From Izhakiella capsodis (GTDB lineage Bacteria; Pseudomonadota; Gammaproteobacteria; Enterobacterales; Enterobacteriaceae): a DNA stretch of 64,000 nt. A program made the position numbers and the translations under genes. The stretch covers positions 440,167 through 504,166 of the forward strand of contig NZ_FOVC01000002.1 of assembly GCF_900115045.1 (NCBI RefSeq). Direction: 5' to 3'. The notes under the pieces are model-generated. The model saw only the letters and a list, made by a program, of their open reading frames with translations. It was not told the origin of the DNA and ran no database searches. Below are positions 42,271 through 50,870 of this stretch, piece by piece; the stretch's first letter is position 1; every line of letters starts with the position of its first letter.

Positions 42271-43244
42271 TTCTCAATCCAAAATCGCACGCATCAGCTG
42301 CCAGCCGGTGGCCTCTGCTTCTCACCGCCGCTATATTGGTTCTGCTGGTGATTGCGCTGTGGTATTTCTGGCCGCAAGTTTTGTTGCAAAGTATGCAATG
42401 GCAGCGCAGTTTAAATCAGCAAATGACCGCGTTATTGCAGCAGCTCACTATTCACCGGAAACAGGCTGGCATGGCGCTGGTAGGATTCAGCCTGATATAT
42501 GGCGTGTTGCACGCGCTTGGGCCAGGGCATGGAAAGGTGGTGATTAGCGCATTCCTCGCCACGCACCCGACACGTCTGAAAAACAGTCTGCAGCTCACGT
42601 TTGCCGCTGCGCTGCTCCAGGGCTGTGTGGCTATATTTCTGGTCACGCTGATGCTGAGCATTTTACAGCTCTCTTCGCGTCAGCTGCATATCAGTAGCTA
42701 CTGGCTGGAGAAAGCTAGTTATCTGTTGGTGGGGCTGCTGGGAACAGTGCTGTGTTTCAAAGCGATCAGGCTTCTGCAAAGAGCGTTGCGGCCGGTGCGA
42801 TTTCAGCGTATTGCCAAGTCCGAGCCGGGTCACAAACATCATGCTGATTGCGGCTGCGGGCATAAACACGTACCAGATGCGGCACAGCTGGCGCAAGCCG
42901 TGACTCTGAAAACCAAAGTGCTGGTGGTGTTGTCAATGGGGCTGCGTCCTTGCTCCGGTGCGATTATGATGCTGCTGTTCGCAAAAGTGATGAACGTCTA
43001 CTGGTGGGGGATAGTTTCCGCGATGGTCATGGCTATCGGTACGGCGCTCAGCGTATCGTCTCTGGCGATACTGGTACAAAGTTCGCGAGTGCTGGCGATA
43101 AAACTTTGCAGATCGTCGACGCCTCAGCCGGTTTTTTTCGCTTGCCTGAGCCTGTTTGGGGGAGCACTGCTGATAATTGCCGCCAGCATTCTCTGGCTTT
43201 CGGCACAGCCGATGGCGTCTAATGGTATCCGGCCGATATTCTGA
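42261..43244 (+). CDS. NicO/ZevB-family metal permease
   Basis: 327-residue inner membrane protein with an N-terminal helix (about 18-36) and about five to six further helices. Metal-path motif HALGPGHGK (84-92), a cytosolic His/Cys-rich loop with HKHHADCGCGHKH (about 190-206), and the second motif GLRPCSGAIMML. Belongs to the RcnA/NicO group; paired with the DUF1007 gene as in zevAB. RcnA-type efflux is the alternative, but RcnA lacks a DUF1007 partner. Confidence 0.82.
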   Translation: MSVILNPKSHASAASRWPLLLTAAILVLLVIALWYFWPQVLLQSMQWQRSLNQQMTALLQQLTIHRKQAGMALVGFSLIYGVLHALGPGHGKVVISAFLATHPTRLKNSLQLTFAAALLQGCVAIFLVTLMLSILQLSSRQLHISSYWLEKASYLLVGLLGTVLCFKAIRLLQRALRPVRFQRIAKSEPGHKHHADCGCGHKHVPDAAQLAQAVTLKTKVLVVLSMGLRPCSGAIMMLLFAKVMNVYWWGIVSAMVMAIGTALSVSSLAILVQSSRVLAIKLCRSSTPQPVFFACLSLFGGALLIIAASILWLSAQPMASNGIRPIF

Positions 43245-43252
43245 ATGAATAA

Positions 43253-43280
43253 CCCCCCCACTGGCTACTTTGGGGGGATT
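43253..43280. terminator. C/G-tract hairpin between zevB-like gene and suhB
   Basis: A run of seven C (43253-43259) and six G (43272-43277) can pair around a 12-base loop between two convergent genes. T-run is poor on plus; the minus side is followed by GGTTATT. Weak terminator candidate. Confidence 0.4.
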
Positions 43281-43296
43281 TACCCTACATAAAAAA

Positions 43297-44100
43297 TTAT
43301 CGCTTCAGCGCGTCGCTGAGTTCATCACGTATATTTGCCAGTATTGATTTTACTACGCGAGGATTACCTGCCACCAGGTTGCCGGAGGTAATGAAATTAT
43401 GACCTCCGATGAAATCTGTGACCAGTCCACCCGCTTCGCGCACCAGCAATTCACCGGCTGCAAAATCCCAGGGCTTCAGCCCGATTTCAAAGAAACCATC
43501 AACGCGTCCGGCGGCAACATAAGCGAGATCCAGCGCTGCCGAGCCGGAGCGGCGAAAATCCGCGCACTGAGTGAAGAGTTTGCTGACAACATTGAAATAG
43601 CTTTGGGTATGCTGACGCACTTTGAACGGAAAACCGGTGGCGAGGATCGTGCCATCCAGGTCGCGCGCGCTACCACCACGCAGGCGATAACCATTAAGCT
43701 GGGCGCCCTGGCCGCGAACGGCGCTGAACAGTTCGTTACGCATCGGATCGTACACCACGCCAACTTCGGTGCGACCTTTAACACGTACCGCGATGGATAC
43801 AGAGAAGTGGGGCAGACGTTTAATGAAGTTAGTTGTGCCATCCAGCGGATCGATTACCCATTGTATGTCCTGGTCTTGTGCTGCCAGCTCGCCGCTTTCT
43901 TCTGTGATGATGGTGTGCTGCGGATAGGATCTGCGGATTACCTCAATAATCTGGCGTTCGGCTTCATGGTCAACATTAGTAACAAAGTCATTGCTGCCTT
44001 TCTGACTGGTTTCAACTGCGTCAGGCGTTTCATAACTTCTGGCAATTACGTTTCCGGCTTTGCGTGCAGCGCGCACGGCAATGTTGAGCATTGGATGCAT
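43297..44100 (-). CDS. suhB: inositol-1-monophosphatase SuhB
   Basis: Mg-dependent inositol monophosphatase that also associates with Nus factors in rRNA transcription antitermination. 267 residues. Metal-binding EESGE, WVIDPLDGTTNFIK and the C-terminal WDFAAGELLVREAGG motifs. Divergent from trmJ, as in E. coli, with an unusual repeated leader region between them. Confidence 0.97.
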   Translation of the reverse strand: MHPMLNIAVRAARKAGNVIARSYETPDAVETSQKGSNDFVTNVDHEAERQIIEVIRRSYPQHTIITEESGELAAQDQDIQWVIDPLDGTTNFIKRLPHFSVSIAVRVKGRTEVGVVYDPMRNELFSAVRGQGAQLNGYRLRGGSARDLDGTILATGFPFKVRQHTQSYFNVVSKLFTQCADFRRSGSAALDLAYVAAGRVDGFFEIGLKPWDFAAGELLVREAGGLVTDFIGGHNFITSGNLVAGNPRVVKSILANIRDELSDALKR

Positions 44101-44150
44101 GATGGGAGTCTCTCACTCGCTGAATGTTAAAGAACGTTTTTACTGACATT

Positions 44151-44365
44151 TTCGCCATGTAACAGCATTGGCTACGCATGATCACCGTGATCGCATACTG
44201 ATGTATGTTTACACGGCTGATTCCTCATGCCGCTTTGCTGCAAAACGAGAATGGTCTGTAAAAAATAACGGGTAATTTTCTTCGCCATGAAGCGGCAATG
44301 GCTGCGTAAAATCCCTGTGAACACAGAGTAGTGTATGCTCTCATGGCAGGTTTTTATGCCGCCTC
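44151..44365. repeat. imperfect duplication with 130-base period between suhB and trmJ
   Basis: 44151-44233 and 44281-44363 align almost without gaps, sharing TTCGCCATG, CA.TGGCT.CG, ATC.C.GTGA, TGTATG and ATGCCGC, about 65-70 percent identity over roughly 80 bases. The first copy contains palindromes GATCAC-C-GTGATC and CATA-N6-TATG. No protein assignment on either strand is convincing. Confidence 0.6.
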
Positions 44366-44559
44366 GCTTCGACGCGAAGTCAGAAATTTGTTGGTTAAAG
44401 TTAATCCGGCAACTCTTTGGCATCGCCTTGATTCAGCAAGCTTGCGATCAGAATGTGCAACCGGCGAAATTTTACCGCCGCAAAGTATAGCAGCGCGATC
44501 GGAACATGTCCTGTTTTATGTTACGATGCGCCGATTATTTCTTACCTCTGCTGAAGGCT

Positions 44560-45285
44560 ATGTTGGAAAACATTCGTATCGTACTGGTGGAAACCTCTCA
44601 CACTGGCAATATGGGCTCTGTTGCGCGTGCAATGAAGACGATGGGATTAACCCACCTTTATCTGGTGAATCCACTGGTTAAACCTGACTCGCAGGCAATT
44701 TCGCTGGCAGCAGGTGCCAGCGATGTGATTGGTGCAGCAAAGATCGTTGATAATCTCGATGATGCTATCGCTGGTTGTGGTCTGGTAGTGGGAACCAGTG
44801 CAAGGTCGCGCTCCCTGCCGTGGCCGATGCTTGATCCCCGTGAGTGCGGCATTAAAAGCGTGCAGGAAGCACAGCAGGCACCAGTGGCGCTGGTATTCGG
44901 TCGTGAGCGCGTTGGCTTAACTAATGATGAGCTGCAAAAGTGTCATTATCACGTATCAATTCATGCGAATCCTGAATACAGCTCGTTGAATCTTGCCATG
45001 GCGGTACAGGTTATCAGCTATGAAGTTCGCATGGCATGGCTGGCGGGGCAGAATGAAGAGCAGTCAGCCTGGGAGGCTTCGCCTTATCCGCTGGTTGACG
45101 ACCTGGAGCGTTTTTATCAGCATCTTGAGCAGATGATGTTGCAAAGCGGTTTCATCCGCCCAGTCAATCCCGGGCAAGTAATGAGCAAACTTCGACGGCT
45201 GTTCACCCGGGCCCGGCCTGAACGTGATGAGCTAAATATTCTGCGCGGTATGCTGGCTTCGTTCGCCAAAAGAGAACCCGAATAG
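44560..45285 (+). CDS. trmJ: tRNA (cytidine/uridine-2'-O-)-methyltransferase TrmJ
   Basis: SPOUT methyltransferase modifying ribose of nucleotide 32 in tRNAs. 241 residues from the ATG at 44560 (MLENIRIVLVETSHTGNMG, matching E. coli); an in-frame upstream start would add 18 unconserved residues. Trefoil-knot motifs GSVARAMKTMGL, VFGRERVGLTNDEL and NPEYSSLNLAMAVQ. Its stop codon lies inside the first IscR box of the isc promoter. Confidence 0.96.
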   Translation: MLENIRIVLVETSHTGNMGSVARAMKTMGLTHLYLVNPLVKPDSQAISLAAGASDVIGAAKIVDNLDDAIAGCGLVVGTSARSRSLPWPMLDPRECGIKSVQEAQQAPVALVFGRERVGLTNDELQKCHYHVSIHANPEYSSLNLAMAVQVISYEVRMAWLAGQNEEQSAWEASPYPLVDDLERFYQHLEQMMLQSGFIRPVNPGQVMSKLRRLFTRARPERDELNILRGMLASFAKREPE

Positions 45286-45331
45286 TTGAGTATTTTACTT
45301 GGTTAAATAGTTGACCAAAATACTCAGGAAT
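45282..45331 (+). promoter_or_regulatory. tandem type-1 IscR boxes of the isc promoter
   Basis: Two adjoining 25-base sites: 45282-45306 (ATAGTTGAGTATTTTACTTG...) and 45307-45331 (ATAGTTGACCAAAATACTCA...), the latter nearly identical to the E. coli iscR operator. [2Fe-2S]-IscR would repress the operon here when clusters are sufficient. They begin at the trmJ stop. Confidence 0.88.
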
Positions 45332-45391
45332 GCCAAACTGTCAGCCGTTAATTACGTCCATCCCGGACACGAACGAGGTTGCGAAAATATT

Positions 45392-45892
45392 ATGAGACTG
45401 ACTTCCAAAGGACGCTATGCCGTTACCGCCATGCTTGACGTTGCGCTGCACTCCCATGAAGGTCCGGTGCCGTTGGCCGATATTTCTGAACGTCAAGGGA
45501 TTTCACTCTCTTATCTTGAGCAACTTTTCTCTCGCCTGCGCAAAAATGGCCTGGTGGCCAGCGTGCGTGGGCCCGGCGGCGGTTATCTGCTGGGGCGTGG
45601 GGCAGATGAAATCGCCGTTGGCGCGGTTATCACTGCCGTTGATGAGTCGGTGGATGCCACTAAATGCCTGGGTAAAGAGGGGTGCCAGGGCGGTGAACGC
45701 TGCCTGACTCATGTCCTGTGGCGCGATCTCAGCGAGCGCATCAGCGATTTTCTTAATAATATTACACTGGCCGAACTGGTGAATAATCAGGAGATTCTTG
45801 ACGTTGCCGACCGCCAGAATAATGAAACCCTCCGTGTCGTCCCGAAGGGGCGCTTGCAGGAAACCATTACCGTAAATAATTTACGCGCCTGA
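45392..45892 (+). CDS. iscR: Fe-S cluster assembly transcription factor IscR
   Basis: Rrf2-family regulator of isc and other Fe-S genes. 166 residues from the ATG at 45392 (MRLTSKGRYAVTAMLDVALH), the conserved start; the frame is open 27 codons upstream. Winged HTH with GISLSYLEQLFSRLRKNGLV, and cluster ligands Cys92, Cys98, Cys104 and His107 in KCLGKEGCQGGERCLTH. Its own operators lie 60-110 bases upstream. Confidence 0.97.
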   Translation: MRLTSKGRYAVTAMLDVALHSHEGPVPLADISERQGISLSYLEQLFSRLRKNGLVASVRGPGGGYLLGRGADEIAVGAVITAVDESVDATKCLGKEGCQGGERCLTHVLWRDLSERISDFLNNITLAELVNNQEILDVADRQNNETLRVVPKGRLQETITVNNLRA

Positions 45893-45980
45893 AGTTTTTG
45901 ATTACATCAGCCCGGACCCGATGCCGGGCGAAATAATAACTATTGATACGTATTGAAGCGATGTACGGAGTTTAAGAGCA

Positions 45981-47195
45981 ATGAAACTACCGATTTATCT
46001 GGACTACTCCGCAACGACGCCGGTGGACGTGCGCGTGGCCGAGAAGATGATGCAATTTCTCACCCTCGATGGCACTTTTGGTAATCCCGCGTCTCGCTCT
46101 CACCGATTTGGCTGGCAGGCCGAAGAGGCGATTGATATTGCACGCAATCAGATAGCTGAGCTTATTGGTGCCGATCCGCGTGAAATCGTATTCACCTCGG
46201 GAGCGACCGAGTCGGATAATCTGGCCATTAAAGGCGCGGCGACGTTCTACCAAAAGAAAGGTAAGCACATCATCACCTGTAAAACCGAACACAAAGCGGT
46301 GCTGGATACCTGCCGTCAGCTCGAGCGTGAGGGATTCGAGGTCACCTACCTGTCACCGCAGAGCAACGGTATTATCGATCTTCGAACTATCGAGAACGCG
46401 ATGCGTGACGATACTGTGCTGGTATCTTTAATGCACGTGAATAATGAAATCGGTGTGGTGCAGGACATCAACGCGATTGGTGAGCTCTGTCGTGCGCGTA
46501 GCATCATTTTTCACGTAGATGCGACTCAGAGCGTTGGTAAACTTGCGATAAACCTGGCGGAGCTACCAGTTGACCTGATGTCCTTCTCCGGCCACAAAAT
46601 TTATGGCCCGAAAGGTATTGGCGGGCTTTATGTGCGTCGTAAGCCGCGCATTCGTCTGGAGGCTCAAATTCACGGAGGCGGTCATGAACGTGGTATGCGT
46701 TCAGGCACGCTGCCAGTTCATCAAATCGTTGGTATGGGTGAAGCGTATCGCATCGCAAAAGAGGAGATGACCAGTGAAGTTGCCCGTGTGCGTGGCTTAC
46801 GCGACCGTCTCTGGAATGGTCTGAAAGAAATCGAAGAAGTTTATCTCAACGGTGACCTTGAAAAAGGGGCGCCGAACATCCTGAATGTCAGCTTCAACTA
46901 TGTTGAAGGTGAGTCACTGATCATGGCACTGAAAGATCTGGCCGTTTCCTCTGGCTCAGCCTGTACGTCAGCCAGCCTTGAACCTTCCTATGTCCTGCGC
47001 GCGCTGGGCATGAACGATGAGCTGGCGCATAGCTCTATTCGTTTCTCCCTGGGGCGTTATACCACCGAAGAAGAGATCGACTACGCTATTGACCTCGTAC
47101 ATCAGTCTATTGGTCGTCTGCGCGACCTCTCCCCACTATGGGAGATGTTTAAAGCTGGCGTCGATCTTAACGCTATCGAATGGGCACATCACTAA
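45981..47195 (+). CDS. iscS: cysteine desulfurase IscS
   Basis: PLP enzyme supplying sulfur for Fe-S clusters and thiolated tRNA and cofactors. 404 residues, E. coli length. PLP Lys206 in FSGHKIYGPKG and persulfide Cys328 in SSGSACTSASLEPSYVLRALG (mobile loop). SD GGAG upstream. Second gene of the isc operon. Confidence 0.98.
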   Translation: MKLPIYLDYSATTPVDVRVAEKMMQFLTLDGTFGNPASRSHRFGWQAEEAIDIARNQIAELIGADPREIVFTSGATESDNLAIKGAATFYQKKGKHIITCKTEHKAVLDTCRQLEREGFEVTYLSPQSNGIIDLRTIENAMRDDTVLVSLMHVNNEIGVVQDINAIGELCRARSIIFHVDATQSVGKLAINLAELPVDLMSFSGHKIYGPKGIGGLYVRRKPRIRLEAQIHGGGHERGMRSGTLPVHQIVGMGEAYRIAKEEMTSEVARVRGLRDRLWNGLKEIEEVYLNGDLEKGAPNILNVSFNYVEGESLIMALKDLAVSSGSACTSASLEPSYVLRALGMNDELAHSSIRFSLGRYTTEEEIDYAIDLVHQSIGRLRDLSPLWEMFKAGVDLNAIEWAHH

Positions 47196-47219
47196 TTTCT
47201 GGCATCAGGAGACGAGACA

Positions 47220-47606
47220 ATGGCTTACAGTGAAAAAGTTATCGATCATTACGAGAATCCGCGCAACGTCGGCTCTTTTGATAACAGCGATCCTTCAATC
47301 GGCAGCGGTATGGTCGGTGCTCCCGCCTGTGGCGACGTAATGAAACTGCAAATCAAGGTTAATGACGCGGGCATTATCGAAGATGCACGTTTTAAAACTT
47401 ATGGCTGTGGTTCTGCCATCGCCTCCAGTTCACTGATTACTGAATGGGTTAAGGGAAAATCACTGGAGGAAGCGCAAAGCATTACCAATATGGCTATCGC
47501 CGAAGAGCTGGAGCTTCCACCGGTAAAAATCCACTGCTCTATTCTGGCAGAAGATGCCATTAAGGCGGCGGTGGCAGATTATAAGAATAAAAAGAACGCT
47601 GGCTAA
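47220..47606 (+). CDS. iscU: Fe-S cluster scaffold IscU
   Basis: Scaffold on which [2Fe-2S] clusters form. 128 residues. Cluster ligands Cys37, Asp39, Cys63, His105 and Cys106, and the HscA-recognition motif LPPVK at 99-103, all present. AGGAG 7 bases upstream. Confidence 0.98.
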   Translation: MAYSEKVIDHYENPRNVGSFDNSDPSIGSGMVGAPACGDVMKLQIKVNDAGIIEDARFKTYGCGSAIASSSLITEWVKGKSLEEAQSITNMAIAEELELPPVKIHCSILAEDAIKAAVADYKNKKNAG

Positions 47607-47622
47607 TCAAGGAGGCTGACAG

Positions 47623-47946
47623 ATGTCGATTACATTAAGCGACACGGCAGCGACCCGCGTTAACGCGTTTCTGGCAAACCGTGGGAAAGGCGTCGGTCTT
47701 CGTCTTGGCGTGCGTACGTCAGGTTGCTCCGGTATGGCTTACGTGCTGGAGTTCGTTGATGAAGTGCGGCCTGAGGACCGGGTTTTTGAAGATAAAGGCG
47801 TTAAAGTGATCATCGACGGTAAAAGTCTGATCTATCTTGCCGGCACCGAACTCGACTTCGTGAAAGAGGGATTAAACGAAGGCTTTAAATTTAATAATCC
47901 CAATATAAAAGACGAATGCGGCTGCGGTGAAAGCTTTAGCGTCTGA
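47623..47946 (+). CDS. iscA: Fe-S assembly A-type carrier IscA
   Basis: A-type carrier that passes clusters to apo-proteins. 107 residues. The three ligand cysteines are Cys35 (RTSGCSGMAY), Cys99 and Cys101 (DECGCGESF). SD AAGGAGG upstream of the ATG. Sixteen bases after iscU. Confidence 0.98.
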   Translation: MSITLSDTAATRVNAFLANRGKGVGLRLGVRTSGCSGMAYVLEFVDEVRPEDRVFEDKGVKVIIDGKSLIYLAGTELDFVKEGLNEGFKFNNPNIKDECGCGESFSV

Positions 47947-48021
47947 CCAGCCTCGTCGTTAATCTATCGCTCTGCTCTATGCGGGGCGATTTATCTGATC
48001 ACACTGCGTTTTGAGTCTTTT

Positions 48022-48537
48022 ATGGATTACTTCTCTCTATTTGGTTTGCCGTTGTCGTTTGAAATTAGTAGCGCTAAGTTGGCTGCCCGCTTTCAGGAGC
48101 TGCAACGTCAGTTTCATCCCGATCGTTTTGCTACTCGTCCCGAAAATGAGCGTTTGCAAGCGATACAGCAGGCGGCAACGATTAATCAGGCCTATCAGGC
48201 GCTGAAAAAGCCGCTTCCACGCGCCGAGTATCTGCTCAGCCTGCACGGCATCGATATCAATAATGAACAGCAGACGCTGCACGACACCGATTTTTTGTTC
48301 GAGCAGCTCGCCATGCGTGAAGAGCTGGAAACCATCGAACAGCAGCAGGATGACGCCGCACTCTACGACTTTATGCAGCGGCTTGACGGCATGTCAGCTC
48401 CCAGGCACAACCAGATGCGCGATCAGCTGGCAGAGCAAAACTGGCCACAGGCTGCTGATAGCGTGCGTAAGTTACGTTTTATCGCTAAACTGCGCGCCCA
48501 GGCAGAAATGCTTGAAGAACAGCTGCTTGATATATAA
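48022..48537 (+). CDS. hscB: co-chaperone HscB
   Basis: J-protein that delivers IscU to HscA. 171 residues. N-terminal J domain with HPD at 32-34 (RQFHPDRFATRPENER) and a C-terminal three-helix IscU-binding domain (ETIEQQQDDAALYDF onward). Precedes hscA by 12 bases. Confidence 0.97.
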   Translation: MDYFSLFGLPLSFEISSAKLAARFQELQRQFHPDRFATRPENERLQAIQQAATINQAYQALKKPLPRAEYLLSLHGIDINNEQQTLHDTDFLFEQLAMREELETIEQQQDDAALYDFMQRLDGMSAPRHNQMRDQLAEQNWPQAADSVRKLRFIAKLRAQAEMLEEQLLDI

Positions 48538-48549
48538 TGAGAAGCATTT

Positions 48550-50400
48550 ATGGCGTTATTACAGATTAGCGAACCGGGAATGTCAGCCCCTCCCCATCAA
48601 CGCCGGCTGGCGATTGGTATTGATTTGGGGACCACCAATTCACTGGTTGCGACGATGCAAAGCGGACAGGCTGAAACGCTGCCAGACGCGTCAGGCCGGC
48701 ATTTACTGCCTTCTGTTGTTCACTACCAAAAAGATAGGCTTCGCATTGGCTGGGAAGCCCGTAATCAGGCCTCGCTTGATCCGGTTAATACCATTAGCTC
48801 AGTGAAGCGTCTGATGGGGCGTACGTTGACGGATATTCGGCAGCGTTATCCGCATTTACCTTATCAGCTCCAATCCAGTGAAAATGATTTGCCACTGCTG
48901 GTTACTGCCGGCGGTAGCGTTAACCCGGTCAGTGTTTCCGCCCGGATACTCACTGTGCTGGCCGAGCGCGCGCGAAGCTCGCTGGGTGGCGATCTGGATG
49001 GCGTGGTGATTACCGTGCCTGCCTATTTTGATGATGCACAGCGCCAGGGAACGAAAGATGCGGCACAGCTTGCCGGACTTAACGTTTTGAGGTTGCTCAA
49101 TGAGCCGACCGCCGCCGCTATCGCTTACGGCCTGGACTCAGGTAAAGAGGGTGTAATCGTCGTTTACGATTTGGGCGGCGGAACCTTTGATATTTCCGTA
49201 TTGCGCCTGAGTCGTGGCGTGTTCGAAGTGCTGGCTACCGGGGGGGATTCCGCGCTGGGTGGCGACGACTTCGACCAGTTGCTGGCAGATCTTCTGCGGG
49301 ATAAGACCGGGTTGCACGATCGTCAGGATCACCGTTTACAGCGTCAGCTGCTGGATATCGCAGCAGCGGCTAAAGTTGCCTTGAGCGACGCCGATTGTAC
49401 CCTGGTGAAGGTTGGCAACTGGCAGGGTGAAATAACGCGCAGCGAATTTAATGCGCTAATCGACGGGTTGATTAAGCGCACGCTGCTATCCTGTCGTCGT
49501 GCGCTTAAAGATGCCGACGTCAGCGTCGATGAAGTGCTGGAAGTGGTTATGGTTGGCGGTTCAACCCGCGTGCCACAGGTGCGCGAAAAAGTGGGTGCTT
49601 TTTTTGGCCGCACGCCCTTAACTGCCATTGACCCCGATCGCGTAGTGGCTATTGGTGCGGCGATTCAGGCGGATATTCTGGTGGGGAATAAGCCCGATAG
49701 CGACATGCTGTTGCTGGACGTGATCCCGCTTTCGTTGGGGCTTGAAACGATGGGTGGGCTGGTAGAAAAAGTGGTGCCGCGCAATACGACTATTCCCACT
49801 GCTCGTGCGCAGGAGTTCACTACCTTTAAAGACGGGCAGACGGCGATGAGCATGCATATCGTACAGGGCGAACGTGAAATGGTCGCTGATTGCCGCTCGC
49901 TTGCGCGTTTCACGCTGCGTGGTATTCCAGCAATGCCGGCAGGGGGCGCTCACATTCGCGTTATCTTTCAGGTTGATGCCGATGGCTTACTTAACGTTAC
50001 AGCGACGGAAAAAACCACCGGCATTGCCGCCGCTGTTCAGGTCAAACCCTCTTATGGCCTGACAGACGGTGAAATCGCCGATATGATCGGCGAATCAATG
50101 ACCTACGCTTGTGATGATATGCAGGCGCGTAAACTGGCCGAGCAAAAAGTGGAGGGGCTGCGCATTCTGCAAAGCCTCGACGGCGCACTGGCTGAAGATG
50201 GAAGCCTGCTGACGCAGGTTGAACGGGATCTGATCCGCCAGACACAGCTGGAGTTACGCGCAAAGCTTAATGGTGCTTCTGCCGCCGACATTGACGCGGC
50301 TGTACAACAACTCGACAAAGTAACTCAGGATTTTGCTGCGCGTCGCATGGACGAATCAATACGTCGTGCGCTGGCCGGACAATCTGTTGATGAGGTTTAA
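48550..50400 (+). CDS. hscA: Hsp70-type chaperone HscA
   Basis: ATPase chaperone specialised for IscU, promoting cluster release. 616 residues as in E. coli. Nucleotide domain motifs GIDLGTTNSLVATM, VITVPAYFDDAQRQ and VVYDLGGGTFDISVLRLS; substrate domain from about 390 (LDVIPLSLGLETMGG). ATG follows AATGAGAAGC; next gene fdx begins 4 bases after the stop. Confidence 0.98.
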   Translation: MALLQISEPGMSAPPHQRRLAIGIDLGTTNSLVATMQSGQAETLPDASGRHLLPSVVHYQKDRLRIGWEARNQASLDPVNTISSVKRLMGRTLTDIRQRYPHLPYQLQSSENDLPLLVTAGGSVNPVSVSARILTVLAERARSSLGGDLDGVVITVPAYFDDAQRQGTKDAAQLAGLNVLRLLNEPTAAAIAYGLDSGKEGVIVVYDLGGGTFDISVLRLSRGVFEVLATGGDSALGGDDFDQLLADLLRDKTGLHDRQDHRLQRQLLDIAAAAKVALSDADCTLVKVGNWQGEITRSEFNALIDGLIKRTLLSCRRALKDADVSVDEVLEVVMVGGSTRVPQVREKVGAFFGRTPLTAIDPDRVVAIGAAIQADILVGNKPDSDMLLLDVIPLSLGLETMGGLVEKVVPRNTTIPTARAQEFTTFKDGQTAMSMHIVQGEREMVADCRSLARFTLRGIPAMPAGGAHIRVIFQVDADGLLNVTATEKTTGIAAAVQVKPSYGLTDGEIADMIGESMTYACDDMQARKLAEQKVEGLRILQSLDGALAEDGSLLTQVERDLIRQTQLELRAKLNGASAADIDAAVQQLDKVTQDFAARRMDESIRRALAGQSVDEV

Positions 50401-50403
50401 ACC

Positions 50404-50739
50404 ATGCCCAAAATTGTTTTTTTACCCCATCAGGAGCTACTACCTGAAGGTGGCGTATTTGATGCTGGTAGCGGCGAAACTATTCTTGAAGTTGCGCTGC
50501 GTAACGGCATTGAACTGGAACACGCCTGCGAAAAGTCCTGTGCCTGCACGACCTGTCACTGCGTGGTGCGCGAAGGTTTTGACTCATTGGCAGAAAGTAG
50601 CGAAGATGAGGATGATATGCTGGATAAAGCATGGGGGCTGGAGCCGGAGAGTCGCCTGGGCTGCCAGGCCAGGGTCACCGATGAGGATCTGGTGGTAGAG
50701 ATCCCCCGCTATACCATCAATCATGCGCGCGAACACTAA
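50404..50739 (+). CDS. fdx: [2Fe-2S] ferredoxin of the Isc system
   Basis: Electron donor for cluster assembly. 111 residues. Cluster ligands Cys42, Cys48, Cys51 (ACEKSCACTTCHC) and a fourth Cys in RLGCQARV at about 87. Last gene of the operon here: an intrinsic terminator follows 18 bases downstream and the E. coli iscX gene that should come next is missing. Confidence 0.97.
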   Translation: MPKIVFLPHQELLPEGGVFDAGSGETILEVALRNGIELEHACEKSCACTTCHCVVREGFDSLAESSEDEDDMLDKAWGLEPESRLGCQARVTDEDLVVEIPRYTINHAREH

Positions 50740-50757
50740 GCGCAAAAATTGATCACG

Positions 50758-50781
50758 GGCCGGATAAATCGGCCTTTTTTT
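50758..50781 (+). terminator. intrinsic terminator of the isc operon
   Basis: GGCCG (50758-50762) pairs with CGGCC (50770-50774) across a 7-base loop, followed by seven T's. Confidence 0.88.
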
Positions 50782-50870
50782 ATGCACAGACGTCAGGCGC
50801 CGATCGCTCAGTGAAGCATTAACGCTGTTACTCTGACTTACTCACTGAGCATACCAATAAGGATACTGTG

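Noticed and set aside
44172..44423. 83-codon minus-strand frame across the suhB-trmJ repeats
   Set aside because: Follows the duplicated DNA and is interrupted relative to the second repeat; no SD or recognisable domain.
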